Shown here one piece after another: positions 1 through 12,349 of a stretch of DNA of 64,000 nucleotides. Source of the DNA: Todiramphus chloris collaris (lineage: Eukaryota; Chordata; Aves; Coraciiformes; Alcedinidae). Position 1 is the first letter of the stretch, and every line of letters starts with the position of its first letter. The stretch spans positions 51,943,523 to 52,007,522 of the forward strand of contig JANVCC010000020.1 in the NCBI GenBank assembly GCA_025345505.1. Direction: 5' to 3'. Under the pieces are notes generated by a model that ran no database searches, had not been told where the DNA came from, and worked only from the letters and a program-made list of their open reading frames with translations. The position numbers were made by a program, and so were the translations under genes.

Positions 1-3000
1 GATTGTTAAGGGAAAACTTTATTCTGTGTGTGCACCTGATGCCTTCCTTTGCCTGCATCTTATCTACCTTATGTCATGAGTCTTTTTGGAGAAAGCCTCC
101 TTCTGAACATAACAAAAGTAAACAACCCTGTAGATCTTCATATCTCACAGGACTTCTGAAAATGGTTCAGTGTGAAATCACCCTGCTTAAAATGCCATCA
201 TGGGTGTTGTGCACTATCTGAGGACATAAAAGCTCAAATGATATGCAGGGCAGGAATTGGTTCTGTGTATTAATTTCATCCATCACACAAAATTTAGCTA
301 GTAATGCTTTAGACTGTTTACCACGCTCTTTACATATGTATGATTGAATTTTGCCAGCGTCGCTCTTCTGCTCTCCCTAACGTGTCTACATACCTTGCAG
401 TTTAAGGCTTGCTGCATATTTTCAGTACCTACCTTTCCAGGGTCCAAAATACATAAAGCAGGGCATAAGTTCCACACTTAGTGAGGCTCAGTTGATGAGC
501 CCTCCATTCCTAGACGTCCCGACTGATTTAAAGCAGTAACAGGGCTTTGCTCTGCTCAGATATATTTAGCCATCTGCGTAAACCTTGCTCAGTTAATATT
601 TTCTGAATGGAAGAGCTGAAAATTCAAGATGAAAATGGAGAAACTACCACATGTTGCAGTAAACCTTGGAAGAGAACAAACACAGTGAAGTCAGACTCCT
701 GTTTATCTCCCTGGTGATGGATTTGAGATGGGAGTGGTTCTTTCATTCCCCAAGTATTTAGAACAATTCTGCTTTTTTTCTCTGAGACCAAACATGGAAA
801 ACTTTAGTACAGTAGGGGAAAAGCTTTCAACAGAAGATTCTGTTTATGGAAACCGTTGTGCAATGCATGACTGCCACAACATTTCTTACTCCAGTGTGCA
901 TGCCCATTTACACATCCCTGCTGAAAATCCCATTTACAGTTAATGCCTCAGGCACATCACCAGCATAGTGAACATGTATAATTTCTAACATATAATATTA
1001 TGTGGTAACTGTTGGCAAACTGTTCACTTCGTGATGGAAGTCAACTTAATTACCTTTTGATGTTAAGAAACAGCAGTTCTGAGAGGTACAAGCTGTCCCT
1101 TGTGCTTCAGAGACAAGTTACTGTCACGTTCAGGCCAGTTCCTCCTGTAATTCACTGTGTTGGATGATCTGAAAACATGAGTTTATTGGAAGATGCTGCT
1201 TGGGGCAGGGTGTTGATAGCAGGCAGGGAACAAGGTGTGGGATGTGAAGGGGTAGCCTGGGGGGTGGTGGTGGTGTCACTTCCACTTAGGGGTACGGCTG
1301 GAAGGGCAGTTTTCTATGGGCTGTGATTGCTGCAATCTGTTCCTGAACTTCAGCGCCAATTGTGAAATCACATTTCCTCCTCCTTACATTTTTGCATAAT
1401 CTTGTGAGAAATCACTAGATATACATCAGTCCTAGTGCTACTTCAGGACTTAAAAATTTCCCAAGGTCTTGGGCATAAGGTGGGACCTTCTGGCTGAGAT
1501 CCTGTTCTTCACTGAATTTAGCAAATATGTTTTCCATAGGTGAAATTTTGCAAAAGCACAAAGGAGAGAGTGTTGGCCATTTGTGAACAGCCATTCTGGA
1601 ACACAGGCCTTTTGCTGCATGAAAGAAACATATGAAGAACACTTCAGAAAAGTCTTTTTGGTATTGATGTTTAAGGTTTTGTCTTCACGATAGCTCTTTA
1701 CCTAGATTTATTCTCTCAGTTTACAGAATTTCTTGTGTGGTAAGAGAGAAATGAAAAAACCTACTTAGATCCTCATTTCCTCTTTTAGTGTGACCAGAAC
1801 AATTTCTGTATGGAGACATTCCTGCAATTTTAATTTGGAAGCTCTTCACTGCTCTGAATAACACATACAATCTGAGTTATACCTGTAAATTATAACTTGT
1901 GTTGGAATGTTTAGCTTTGAAAGTGAACATCTGTTTGATTTGCTCACGTTTCTTTTTTTTTAATACAAGTTTGATTTCTGTGTATGACAGTATAGATCAA
2001 TTGATTTGGTCTTCTGTTGTCAAAGCTTGACACTCAGTTATTATTGGCAGCTCTGGAACACTTTTAGGATCCACTCAGTAAATTGAAGGTTTTTTTCCAG
2101 AGCAGTTGATACATTGCATCATAACAGTTATTTCCTATTTTAATGAGTATTTGATTCAGAAAGTAACGGAATTTACCTGGGAAAACATGATTCCTTTTCC
2201 TCTTGCTTAGTAAATGTACTATACCTACCAAACTTAGGATATGTTTTCAACTATGAAACTGATAAAAAGGACATTGAATCTCTGAAATGAGCCTTGTAGG
2301 TATGTAGTGCACTGCCTGATGATAAGCTAACTTTTCAAATGCACTTTGAGTACAAGAATTTTTTTTTATGGTCAGACTGCACTATCCACTTGTGAAAGAC
2401 AATTTATTCCTTCCTTTTTTTTTTTTTATTGGTAGAAAAGAAACTACTTAAGACTAACACTAGAAGAAGATTTTCAGTTATATAACAAATCTATTAGGCA
2501 GTCAAAAAGAGCTTTTGAAATTGTACTTCCTATTACTTTGACTAGCACTGTCAGATATTTATAGTAAAAGCAATTATGTTTGGTGGGGGTGGTGGTGATG
2601 GGGACAGACAGGATGGAAAGTAGTTATAAAATGCCATTTCTTGCAAATGGTAGATGTCAAACAAAATGTAAAATCTAAAGGTGTCATGTAAGCTCTGTTC
2701 TCCGAACCTTTGTTTGGGAGACATGAGTTTTACTGACAGTGTATGACAGGAAGCTTATATTTTTTGGGGTGGGCTGAAATGTGTCTGAAACCGCTGGCAG
2801 TCAATCTCAGCCTTTCATATCTTTGGTTTTCATGTTTTGATGCAGCTAGAATTACATGAAAGAAGCACTAAAGAAGCACAAACAAAGTAATTGGAACCTA
2901 ATCATGCTTAATTATTAGGCAAGTGTTTAATTTTAGGCATATAAATAGGTCTGCTGAAGGGAAAAGGACGCATTCTTTTCATTGCCTAATATGACTTTTA

Positions 3001-4234
3001 AAAATGTATGCTCTTCAAGTAGTTGGATGTTTTTGGTATTTTTACACAGGAGTCTTTATAGTCTTCCAGTTAAATAGCCTTTAACTCTTTGTTATGTTTC
3101 CCTGAAGATGACAACAGCATTAGCAAAATTGTAGGGGGAAAAAAACAATAAATTGTAGCCAGGTTTCATTGCTTTATTGGAGGTTTATCTCCAGGTATAC
3201 AACTGCTTGCTTTCTCATTTTTATTTACATGTAAAATTCCAGTCTTCTGTCTTTTGCTTCTGTCTTTTAGAGTCATCTGGCCTTCATTAAATAAGAACGG
3301 CTAAAATATCTTTGATTATAAGGTGTCCTCCACATTTTTCTTCTAAAACTTTCTAATCATTGTATTTTTCTGTTTGTTTTTTCTTGCTATGTGAAAGACC
3401 TGTGCTAGGGATGGGGGGTGGGGAGGAGGTTGGGGGGGCATGACTAGCATAGACCCTGATCCCGCAAAGCTGCCTGGAGAAGGACAGTAGTAACGATTAT
3501 TGCTGCTGCTGTCAAGCACTTGAAGTAAACAGCATTAAAAATGAAGCACTCACAGGTTCCAGAGTCAGAGCTGCCAACGGATGGACACCTCTGTCAACTC
3601 CTATTTTTTAAAGATAAGAAAAATATTTGCTTTTGGGTTTCTGCTGAATTGGCTTTGTCAGCTCATCTAACCCTTCACTTGCATGGGAAGCCTGTTAAGA
3701 GCAGCTCACAGAGGGAAGTGAGTTTTACAGATGCGGGATGGCTGCTTTTTCAGCTGGCACGCTCCAATTTGAGGAAGGCAGTTCAAGAGCTAATGTCCTG
3801 AGTTCCCGCAGTTTAAGCTCAACAGCCGAGGTCCTCATGACAACATCTGTGACAGCATCCCTTCTGCATGGCTTACATGTAGTCATCCATCACTCTGCAC
3901 AGGAAGGATTCTTGCTGTGCCTGTGGAGATGCCGAGAATGTGCAGCACACTGATAACACCAGTATAGTTTATTACTTGCCATCTCTAGGAGGTGTTTTTC
4001 CTACTCTGTGCCCTCTTCGTGACTGTCCAGTTAGTCTTTTAGATAATCTGTTGGTCTCTTTGTGCACATTAAGTTGTTTAAACAAACATATTAGGCTGTG
4101 TTGCTTTATGAACACAAGGTGGGTGTTTTGCCATATTCTGGGGGTTTATCTTTAAAAATGTTATCCTGTCTTTCACCTGCCCTGTGTATTGGTCCATGTG
4201 AGAATGCCACATGAAGATCATGGCAGTAATCCAA
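1..4234. other. Unique non-coding DNA, no gene recognised
   Basis: Open frames here are all under 90 codons, overlap on opposite strands and resemble no protein family I know. The stretch is A+T-rich with short T runs near 2413-2427 and G/T-rich patches near 1258 and 2584. A patch at about 2880-2960 is dense in TAATT/TTAATT homeodomain-type cores. It is best read as intergenic or intronic sequence. Confidence 0.7.
3408..3438 (+). other. G-rich tract, possible G-quadruplex
   Basis: Runs of 3, 6, 4 and 7 guanines are separated by 2, 1 and 8 bases. The last spacer is one base longer than the usual 7-base loop limit, so this is a relaxed rather than strict quadruplex motif. It lies in otherwise A+T-rich DNA with no gene nearby. 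Confidence 0.4.
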
Positions 4235-4358
4235 AGACCACGCAGAAGGATGTGCTTAGGGATATGGTTTAGTTGAGGTCTTACCAGTGTTAGTTTAATG
4301 GTTGGACTAGATGATCTTAAAGATCTTTTCCAATCTAGGGAATTCTGTGATTCTGTGA
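4235..4358 (+). mobile_element. CR1 LINE, 5'-truncated 3' end
   Basis: The segment contains the CR1 3' block: a phrase like GGATATGGTTTAGT, then TGGTTGGACTAGATGATCTT, then TCTTTTCCAATCT, closing with two copies of ATTCTGTG. That tail is the family's 3' signature in place of poly(A). Only about 120 bp survive, which is usual for avian CR1 because reverse transcription starts at the 3' end and aborts early. The 5' edge is approximate, and no coding sequence remains apart from the family's downstream region. Confidence 0.88.
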
Positions 4359-4680
4359 CACTTGGCTGACACCCAGCTCAGCCACACCTCTCTGGTTTTG
4401 CTTTATTGGTTTATCTGCATGATATCAGTGGCATGAGATGTAACAGTTTGTTTCTGCATTTCATGCATCGGTCTCTTCCATAGGGTTTTTTTTTTTCCCT
4501 TCCCAATGCAAAAGGGAGCATACATTCCTCACTGTTTTCATTCACAAGCCTTTGATGCTGTTGCTAAATGTAGCAGGTGGGGATAACTTCTCCTTGATTT
4601 CTGTTAGCGATTACACACAGCATTATTCATTTCTGATTTGAAGAAAATTTGGTACATTAATATATATGTTTTTCTTTCAG

Positions 4681-4884
4681 TCTGGGTGCTCAGTTTTGCC
4701 CAAGCACGGTCACTTTTGTGGCACTAGAAGCAAATAGAGAAGTTTCTGTTTCTGTGTCATACACTAGCACAGGTAGAACTTTCACAGGAATACTGTGTGA
4801 GAGGGTCCACATCAGAGTTAGATTACTGAATTACATCAGTAAAAATCTGTACCTTCACAGTGTCATGGGAAAAAATGCTTCATA
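4681..4884 (+). other. Exon-like open segment after strong splice acceptor
   Basis: The polypyrimidine stretch TTTTTCTTTCAG ends at 4680 and makes a strong acceptor. From 4682 one frame stays open for about 67 codons to a TAA at 4882-4884. A CAG|GTAGAA donor-like site at 4772/4773 would give a 92-bp internal exon. The encoded peptide has a balanced composition, with VTFVALEANREVSV near its start, but I do not recognise a family. There is no in-frame ATG at the start, so it would need upstream exons. It could equally be a non-coding transcript exon or chance. Confidence 0.15.
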
Positions 4885-5837
4885 AATAAGTTTTTTTCAT
4901 CATAATGGGTATGAGTTTTAAATGTCTTTCTATGTATCTGGCATTAACAGGGTGGTATTTTACGTGGATGCTTTCTGTTTGCAGAATGTATTGTTAGAAC
5001 AGAAGTGTGTTGCATTTGAGTTTAGACTTAGGTCTACTTTTTACCTCTAGAGATGTATAGCATGAGTTTTCACTTCTGAAAGTTGGTCTGTGCTGACATT
5101 CTCATTTTTAACTCATTAAGAGCCCCTGGAGCAGAAAGGCTGAGGTATGCTTTGTGGTCCTGAATTTATTTCACTGGGGTAACAGTAGAGCCTTGAAAGC
5201 TCCAGAGGACTGAATTTCAAAGAACATGGCAAGCCAAAAGGTTGCTGAAAATCATGTGTCCCTGCACCTAACCCCATCACCCCAGTCATTTTCAATTGTT
5301 CGTAGTCATATGCTTTTCAGTCTTGTTCAATAACAGGTTTGCAGACCTTTGACATCTCTATTTAAAAATGAACTGACAGCTTTCCAACAACAGCTGGTGA
5401 AGGACACTTTTAGCTGTTCATTATGAAATGGGTTTAAAAAAATCACATGGTTTCATAGTTTGACTCCAAGTTCAAACTAATATTTACTGAAATTTTTTGT
5501 TTCTGCTTGACATTGATTTAGCTTATATATAAAATATGTGCTTTTTACTTTACTAAACATTTCCTTATGTGGGAAGTGTGAAACCAACAGTCTTGCCAGT
5601 CTCGTATTTCGGCATTATGAGTAAATTTATGATGGGTTTGATTGCTTTTAAAATGTTAGCTACATTCATTTTCTCAGATGCTGCATCTCTGATTTTTCTA
5701 AACAATTCAAAGAGACCATGCAGTTGATTGCAATTGGAATTGTTTTTGCAATTTAAGCACAGCCAACCGAGATCTAACTTGGGGCTTCCCGTTGAAATGC
5801 TATAGCAACTATCAGTAATCTTTCTCGGTAAATTTCT

Positions 5838-5847
5838 TTATAAATAG
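5838..5847 (+). promoter_or_regulatory. MEF2-type site TTATAAATAG
   Basis: The 10-mer TTATAAATAG matches the MEF2 consensus YTA(A/T)4TAR exactly and is followed by GTCAC. It also resembles a TATA box. Similar ATAAATAGGT strings occur near 2941 and 52573, without the required first pyrimidine. A 10-bp match in 64 kb of A+T-rich DNA is not strong evidence of function. Confidence 0.2.
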
Positions 5848-8591
5848 GTCACTTTTTCATTAATATTCCTGGTGAAACATAACTGGTGAATGATTATAGA
5901 AGGAAAGTCAGGGATTTTCTGGAATCAGCTGGCAAAGGTTGTACTGTTTTTTAAATCAGGAAATAGTTTCATAACGTAAACACTCATCCACAGGCTTATA
6001 CATTCCTACATGCAAATTTTAAAGCTAATTTCCATCTCTGTATTCAAGTATTTCCCTAGACTGATGGCTTGCATTTTCTTGATAGTTTGAAGTACTAGGT
6101 TGGGAGTTTATGAAAAATCTGACTGCTTAAATCTTCAGTGATGGCAGTAACTATCTTTTAGGCATAAAACATTTATTTGACTGCCATGATCTTCAACCAC
6201 TGCTATCATACTGTTGAAAGCTCCCCACATATGTCAGTTTGCTTTCAGACTTTGATCCCTGACTCTTCTCTTGAGTTCCTCCAGGACAGCATTCCACTTC
6301 CCTGACCATCATGTGTGTAAGTTGTTTTCAAACGAGTGAATTAATCAACATGGCAGAACCTTAATAGAAAATACAACGGATGATGCATGTCAGTTTGTTC
6401 AAGTTAGAAATACATTTTCATTTCCATGTTCCCCAGAGAAATTAGCATCTCTAACATTTCAACCCTTCAAAATTACAGATATTTTAACCTGAAAAGTGAC
6501 AAAATTACCATTGTCAAATACCAACTTTTAGTTTCCTTTCTGTTAAATCCCCCTAAAAATATACAAGAAATGCTAATCAAAAAACAAGGAAGCTCCTACC
6601 AGAAGATAAAATGACTAATTTTGTTTTAAACTCTGGCCTGAAATACTGATCTTTAAAATGCTAGTTTGGACATATTTCCCCAAAGAATTTTCAGGTGTTG
6701 CAGAGAATCATATCTGTTGTGATACTTTGAGGAGAGTAATTGTGGCAAGAGTGGAAGTCAAGAAAATAAACTCTGCCTTTCTGTTGGAGGAAAACTTGGT
6801 CTCTAGAAGAAGTGCTCAGCTGAGCCTGGGCTCTGCATTGTGTGCTGCACTGCTTGTCCCTGGTTGTTGTTCATGCCAGAGGTGCACAGTCCTTGGTGCT
6901 TTGGTGGATTCTTTCAGTACCCAACACATTTTTGGGTCTGGCTTCCAGTAAGACTTGTGAAAGCAAATGACATAGTTAATAAGACCTTTCTTTACCTCCC
7001 TGACTTTGAAGAGAGGGAAAACAGTTATTACTTGTGTCATCATGCATCAGTCTCTGACACTAGGAAATGCACTTTGAGTTCTGTGCTCAAAATATTAGTC
7101 TTTGCATTATATTCACAACAACTAGGTTTAGTATTTTAATCATGTGTAAGGTACATATGCATTGTTAATTGATCAAATATCCATGGTAGGTGTTATGCTG
7201 TCCCTACTCTTTTCCAGCAAGATCTTCCGGTGAAAATAAGAAGGGTCCAGGTGGTAGCAGTCTGAAGGGGTAGCCTGGTGAATATCAGAGACAAACATTT
7301 TAGGTCAAGTATTAGACTTTTTTGTCTTCTAGAGTTGTACATCACGGTCGTTGCTATTACAATTGTTACTGTTGGCTTCAAGTAATTCCTTCCCCCACCT
7401 CTTTCAGTATATTAAATGAATAAAGTGGTTCATGTGACTTCAACAGCTGTACTAGGAAGGTTGGATTTTTTTTAATCTATTCTTATTTTTAAATTGAAGA
7501 GCTTATTAAAAAAAGAAGTACTTCAGTAAGTTAAATTACTTAATGCTGCACATCCTTGGAACCATAATCACTTCCAGATGGAGCAATTCATACTTCTGAG
7601 AGAGCACTGATTTCAAAGTGAATCGGGGTTTTGGGTATATGCATCTTAGAGCACCCTTGTACATTGCAGAGCCAAAGCCCTTAAAAAATTAAGCAATGTA
7701 GTTCTGAAAATAAGTACTTTATTTTTAAACTTTATTTAAGTAGTTTCCATTAGAAATAGATTTTATTTCCTGCTGCTGTTCATGTGGCACTTGTGCACGT
7801 TCTTTTGAAATGGCAGTAAACACAGAGGCAGGAGAGCAGGAAATGTAATTTGGTGAAATAACTTAAACTTACCTCTGGAAAGGTAACCTTTGTGTAGGTG
7901 AAAGTGAGATATCTTTACAGGCACCATTCGAGGCATTTCATGGTATTTGCCATCTTTGATAAAAATCTTGCATTTCTCCTTGCACATCACATTTTTAAAT
8001 TACATTTTCAAATTCTCTTTTTTTCCAGTTAATTACTTTCACTAACGCATTTCTGATTTGTCTTCTGGACTTGAGGAGATGGATACATTACTCGCCATTG
8101 CAGTGTTTGGACATCCTCTCTATAAAACTGGTACAAAATCACAGTGTCATGACTTGCTTCTTGGCCTCTTGGGACACTTTCTTGAAAGAGCATCAATTTT
8201 TATTGATCTAAACATTCTGCAGCTGCATCTTTTTCCCTAACTGTTGTACATCAGCTAGTATTTACTGAAAAAAGGGTTAAGTATATAGTGGTGTTTCATC
8301 CTAAAGTTAGGCTAAGTTCTCGTTGCTCACAGCCCTGTCACTTCAAGAGAGGGGTGAGAGAGTCTCTGTCTGTGTAGCTGCAAAGAAAACTTAGTAAATG
8401 TGAAGCAAATACAACTTTATAGTCAATTCTATTGGAAATTTTAGATATTTCTAAGTGGGCATGTCATATTTATTTCAGTGAGTGTGATTTCAAAAGGTAG
8501 ATGCTTAATCCTACTGCTGCTTTTTTCATTATTTAGTAGAGGAAACAAAAGAATAATGTAAAGTATCTAACACAAAAAGCAGTCTAGCAAA

Positions 8592-8702
8592 TTTGAACAC
8601 CCTGGTCTAGTGGGAGGTGTCCCTGCCCACAGCAGGGGGAATTGGCACTAGATGAGCTTTAAGGTCCTTTACAATCCACAACTACCATATGATTCCATGA
8701 AA
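8592..8702 (+). mobile_element. CR1 LINE, 5'-truncated 3' end
   Basis: The sequence reads as a degenerate CR1 tail: CCTGGTCTAGTGGGAGGTGTCCCTG, a short stretch with GGCACTAGATGAGCTTTAAGGTCC, then CAATCCA and a diverged end ATGATTCCATGA. This arrangement (GTGTCCCTGCCC, then the ACTAGATGA / AAGGTCC block, then the octamer repeat) is typical of avian CR1 3' ends. It is more decayed than the 4.2-kb copy, so probably older. The 5' edge is approximate. Confidence 0.82.
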
Positions 8703-8959
8703 TTCTAAATCACATGTTCATTTTGCTGTATGGATACTTGTAAAAAATCTCAATGTGGAATTCTGCATAATCTGCTTGATGACTTTTGATGTTATGGTCT
8801 GCAGAGGGTAGGCTGGGAAAGATGGGAAATAATGGGAAATGATAGACATCATTTTTGTGCTCAGAAGGAAAATTGGAAAGCAGCAAGGAATCCGAGTTGT
8901 ACTGGGAGAAACCAGGACCAAGTGAATCATGCCATATTCACTGCCATGTTGATACTGAA

Positions 8960-9379
8960 ATGACACCAAATATATTCTGTATTCTTTTACCTTATGACTT
9001 TTTCTGTTTGTGTGGTGATCTGTTGGACAGCCAAAGGCAGGTTCCAAAATTAGCTCCGGTCACAAATCACCCCTTTCTTCCTAACGATGATGTGAATGGC
9101 TGGTATGGAAACCTGTACTGGACATTAGATCAGCTCAGTGTTCTGACCGTGTCAGTGCTTCTAAAAGCAAAGGAGAAAAGCTGCAGCACAGTGTTTGTGC
9201 CTTTCAGCCCAAGTGCAGTGCTTTCCAGTGCTTTTTCTAACATGCAACATCGTTGCTTTGCCCTGGAAAGAGAGGTTTTGTTTAATAATGAGTCTTGTTT
9301 TGAAAAGGCAAAGGGTGCATTTTATCATGTTTTCTGCTTGTCAGAGTTCTCTTTATTTACTTTGAAGTTACTCACTTGA
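8960..9379 (+). other. Open reading frame, 139 codons, no recognised family
   Basis: This is one of the longest frames in the window outside the CR1 copy. It stays open from 8855, and the first ATG is at 8960, giving 139 codons to the TGA at 9377. The product is Cys/Phe/Leu-rich with no signal peptide, repeat or catalytic motif that I can name. A frame on the other strand covers part of the same DNA (8718-9047). In about 128 kb of double-stranded random sequence, roughly one frame of this length is expected, so length alone is not evidence of a gene. Confidence 0.12.
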
Positions 9380-9860
9380 CTCCTGAAGCAAGCCTGGATT
9401 CTCTGTGTTTTGTCCCTACCCACAGCCTCAGTCATTTGTATAAAAACCTTATTGTCAAATGTTTAGAGATCTTAATTATCTGTAAATTTATTTTCCATAT
9501 TATCCCCTCTCACATATTGTCACATGAAAACTAATTCTACATATGAGTGGGCCAAAATATTGTTTATACATTTCTCTGTAAATTTTAGGAATTACAGGGG
9601 TTTTATGATTGTAGGCTAAGAATGTTTCCTACTATGACAATAATTTGTTAAGTTATAGATATAACGTATTTTAATGATAATGTATTAGTAAATACTTTCT
9701 GAAAGCTAGTGCTTCTGTTGTTACTCTGTGTCTCTGACAAACACCATGTACAGTTAGTGGTACATGCATTTGAATAATTTTTTTCATTTTGAATTTGTTA
9801 AATGTAACTTGAGTAAAGTAGGAAAGATTTGTGATAATTCTCTCGCTGCAATAATCAGGT

Positions 9861-9902
9861 GATTATAACTTTAATATTGTGATAATAACTTTAATATTGT
9901 GA
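9861..9902 (+). repeat. Tandem duplication, 20-bp unit x2
   Basis: Two adjacent 20-base units, GATTATAACTTTAATATTGT and GATAATAACTTTAATATTGT, differ at a single base. A further GA follows, as if a third copy had begun. The near identity points to recent slippage or local duplication. Confidence 0.85.
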
Positions 9903-11518
9903 CGAGCAAAGCAGAAGAGCAACATTATGAAATACTGCTGTTAAACTAATAACCATCACATCATGAAAGCAAGTAAACCTGTGGTGTTAACATTTGACCA
10001 TCTCAGGTTGTTGGAAATACCCCTCATTTTTGGATTCTGGTTGGAAGCTGTTTTCTTTCAAAGGTTTATAACAAAGCAGAAGTATGTGCTGTGATATATA
10101 TTTACTAAACACATTTATAAAAGCTGCCACTGTAAAGTGATTGAAAGGAAACTCGGTGTTTTTCTGTAACAGGTCATACTCTTACGACAGAAGATTTTAT
10201 AGTTGAGTTCGTTGGTTCAGTGTGAAATTTACAGACTTGAAAATTTGATACTGCTCATTTTATGAAAGCTAGATTACAAATGAAAGACTATGTATTCCTG
10301 TGATATGTGAAGTCTAGGCCTGCCTTGCCAACTGGTCAGCTTCCAGTTATAAATTACGCTGTAGGTATTTTCATGTAGAATATGGATAACATACTGCAAT
10401 TTCTGTGTTTAATTTATTAAAGTACAGTGCAAAGCAATATATAGTCAGCGTCTGTGTCCTTTTACTGCACAGTAGGCATATGCTTTTGTTCTAAATGTAA
10501 TCAAAATTATGGTATCTCAGATACCACTTAGTGAAATCTGTTGGCAAAGGCTACAGTTTTTATTGTGATGACTGCATTTTTGCACATCTTGAAACTAAAC
10601 AGCACTGCTGTGTTGCTGATTTTGGAGACAGCACTCTTTCTCTGTGCAGTGTGATGCACGGCTGCTTTGTGAAACCAGTGATGTGCTAAGGGCAATGGTA
10701 CTCCCACCTTTCCAGTCCATGCTAATGGCATAGGGAAAGAAATCAAAATCATTACTCTAATGCTCTTCTATGGATGCCTAGCACCTGCTTCAGGGGTGGC
10801 CGTGGATAAGCTCACAAGTAGTCCCATGACTCAGATTAAAATGCCTTGGTGTACATTGGCAGCAGTTTTCTCGTGTCGAGAGGAACATCCCACAGGCATA
10901 TACTCTCTTGGAAGATCATTACAGCATAGGATATGCAGCTTAGTATAGTTTTTTTTTTTTAAATCGCATGCAAATCTTCCATTTGGATTCAGTATAGGTA
11001 GAGGGAGTAGAAGTTTATTGCATGATGCCAGCTCTTTCTTTCTTCATAAATTAGCTTAAAAGTTGGTGCAAAGTTATCTTTGAAGATTCAAACGCCAATT
11101 AAAGCAATAGCACTGTAATCAGTCATTACAGCGTGCTGTATTTTAATGACCTGAAGAGCTTAAATCTTCTTTTTCATCTTTGACCACTCCTCCACATATT
11201 TCATTTCCATCTGAGATGTCAGACATTCAAATGCTTTTCAAAAGTTAGGCGTCTATTCTTGAGGGCCAGGATAATTTCTTTTATTTTAGCAGTTCCATAA
11301 GAAAATGTGAGTCTTAGGAGAAATATTTATTCAATAAATATTTACAGAATATTTATACCAGTATTTCTTGGTAAATGTCATTGTCTGATCTCAACTGCCT
11401 ATAAAGAAGGGCTTGTTTCACTTTTCACCTTCCTTTAAAATTTGCTTACTATTCAATTCAAGGGAGTATAAGCCCTGTCCAGAGACAAAATTTAACCCTC
11501 TGGTCCTGACACACAATT

Positions 11519-11532
11519 AAAAAAAAAAAAAA
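11519..11532 (+). repeat. A14 homopolymer
   Basis: Fourteen consecutive adenines follow ACACACAATT. No target-site duplication or retrogene body is visible upstream, so I call it a simple homopolymer rather than a retroposon tail. Confidence 0.8.
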
Positions 11533-12327
11533 GTTTCTTTTGCAGTCGGCAAATTTTGGTTTCTGAGCCAAAATCTGTGGACTTCTCTGTATAGTGAATT
11601 AAACCCCCAAATGTTTTCATAGCTATAACCTTGAGCAGTTGTTTTGGGATAGATACCAATAAATATAATGGGTCCACTGGGAAGAGACAGAGCATTTTCA
11701 GATTTATGAAGGGGAAAAAATCAATAGTCTCCCTGAGGCTGTATAAGTCATGAGTAGTACCAGTAGTTTTATGCAAAGTTGACAATATCATGAAATATAA
11801 ACCCTTGGTTTGGAATTTTACCAGAAATTAAAGTGACATTAAAAAGAAAAGTAAATGTTTTGGTGTATGTATTAAGAAGGTGGCTTGTATTTCTTATCAC
11901 TTTACACTGCAGATTCCTTTAAACTGGGCAGTAAAAGACGATTTGGAAAACATTTAACCAAACTCTTTTTGTTCTCAATCCACATGCCTCCTGTGAGTTA
12001 TGTCTTTTTTCCGTGCCCCAATTAAATGTTTCTGTCTCTGAGGAATACTCATTCTGTAAATGACAGGTCACTCGGACTGTTCTTTAGCATTCTGGATTGT
12101 AATGGAATTAGAAATAGATGCTGCTTTTGAAAAGGTTGTACACGCTATTCACTTACAATAGCAGTTAATTGCAAATATTCACATCTAAATACTTTTGTGA
12201 GACTCATCTGGTTGCTCCCAAGTCTCCCTGGCTGACTGTCCTGCTCTGCACTTGCTAGTTTGGTTTTCAATTTGTTGGAATTTTTCATCTCTAAAAAGGG
12301 AAAAGAAAAAGAAACTGCACTCAGTTT

Positions 12328-12349
12328 TATATATATATATATATATATA
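12328..12349 (+). repeat. (TA)11 microsatellite
   Basis: Eleven uninterrupted TA dinucleotides, flanked by TTT and AAA. It is likely length-polymorphic. Confidence 0.95.

Larger units (their letters stand above)
4359..8591. other. Unique non-coding DNA, no gene recognised
   Basis: No frame here resembles a known protein. The longest, about 100 codons between 6658 and 7139, overlaps a comparable frame on the other strand and is compatible with chance. Apart from the exon-like segment at 4681 and a MEF2-type site at 5838, I see no structured element. The block at about 5700-5850 has the mixed, low-repeat texture often seen in conserved non-coding elements, but this cannot be judged without alignment. 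Confidence 0.65.

Noticed and set aside
11519..11532. A14 run as the tail of a processed pseudogene
   Set aside because: No upstream gene-like sequence, polyadenylation signal at the right distance or flanking duplication was found.
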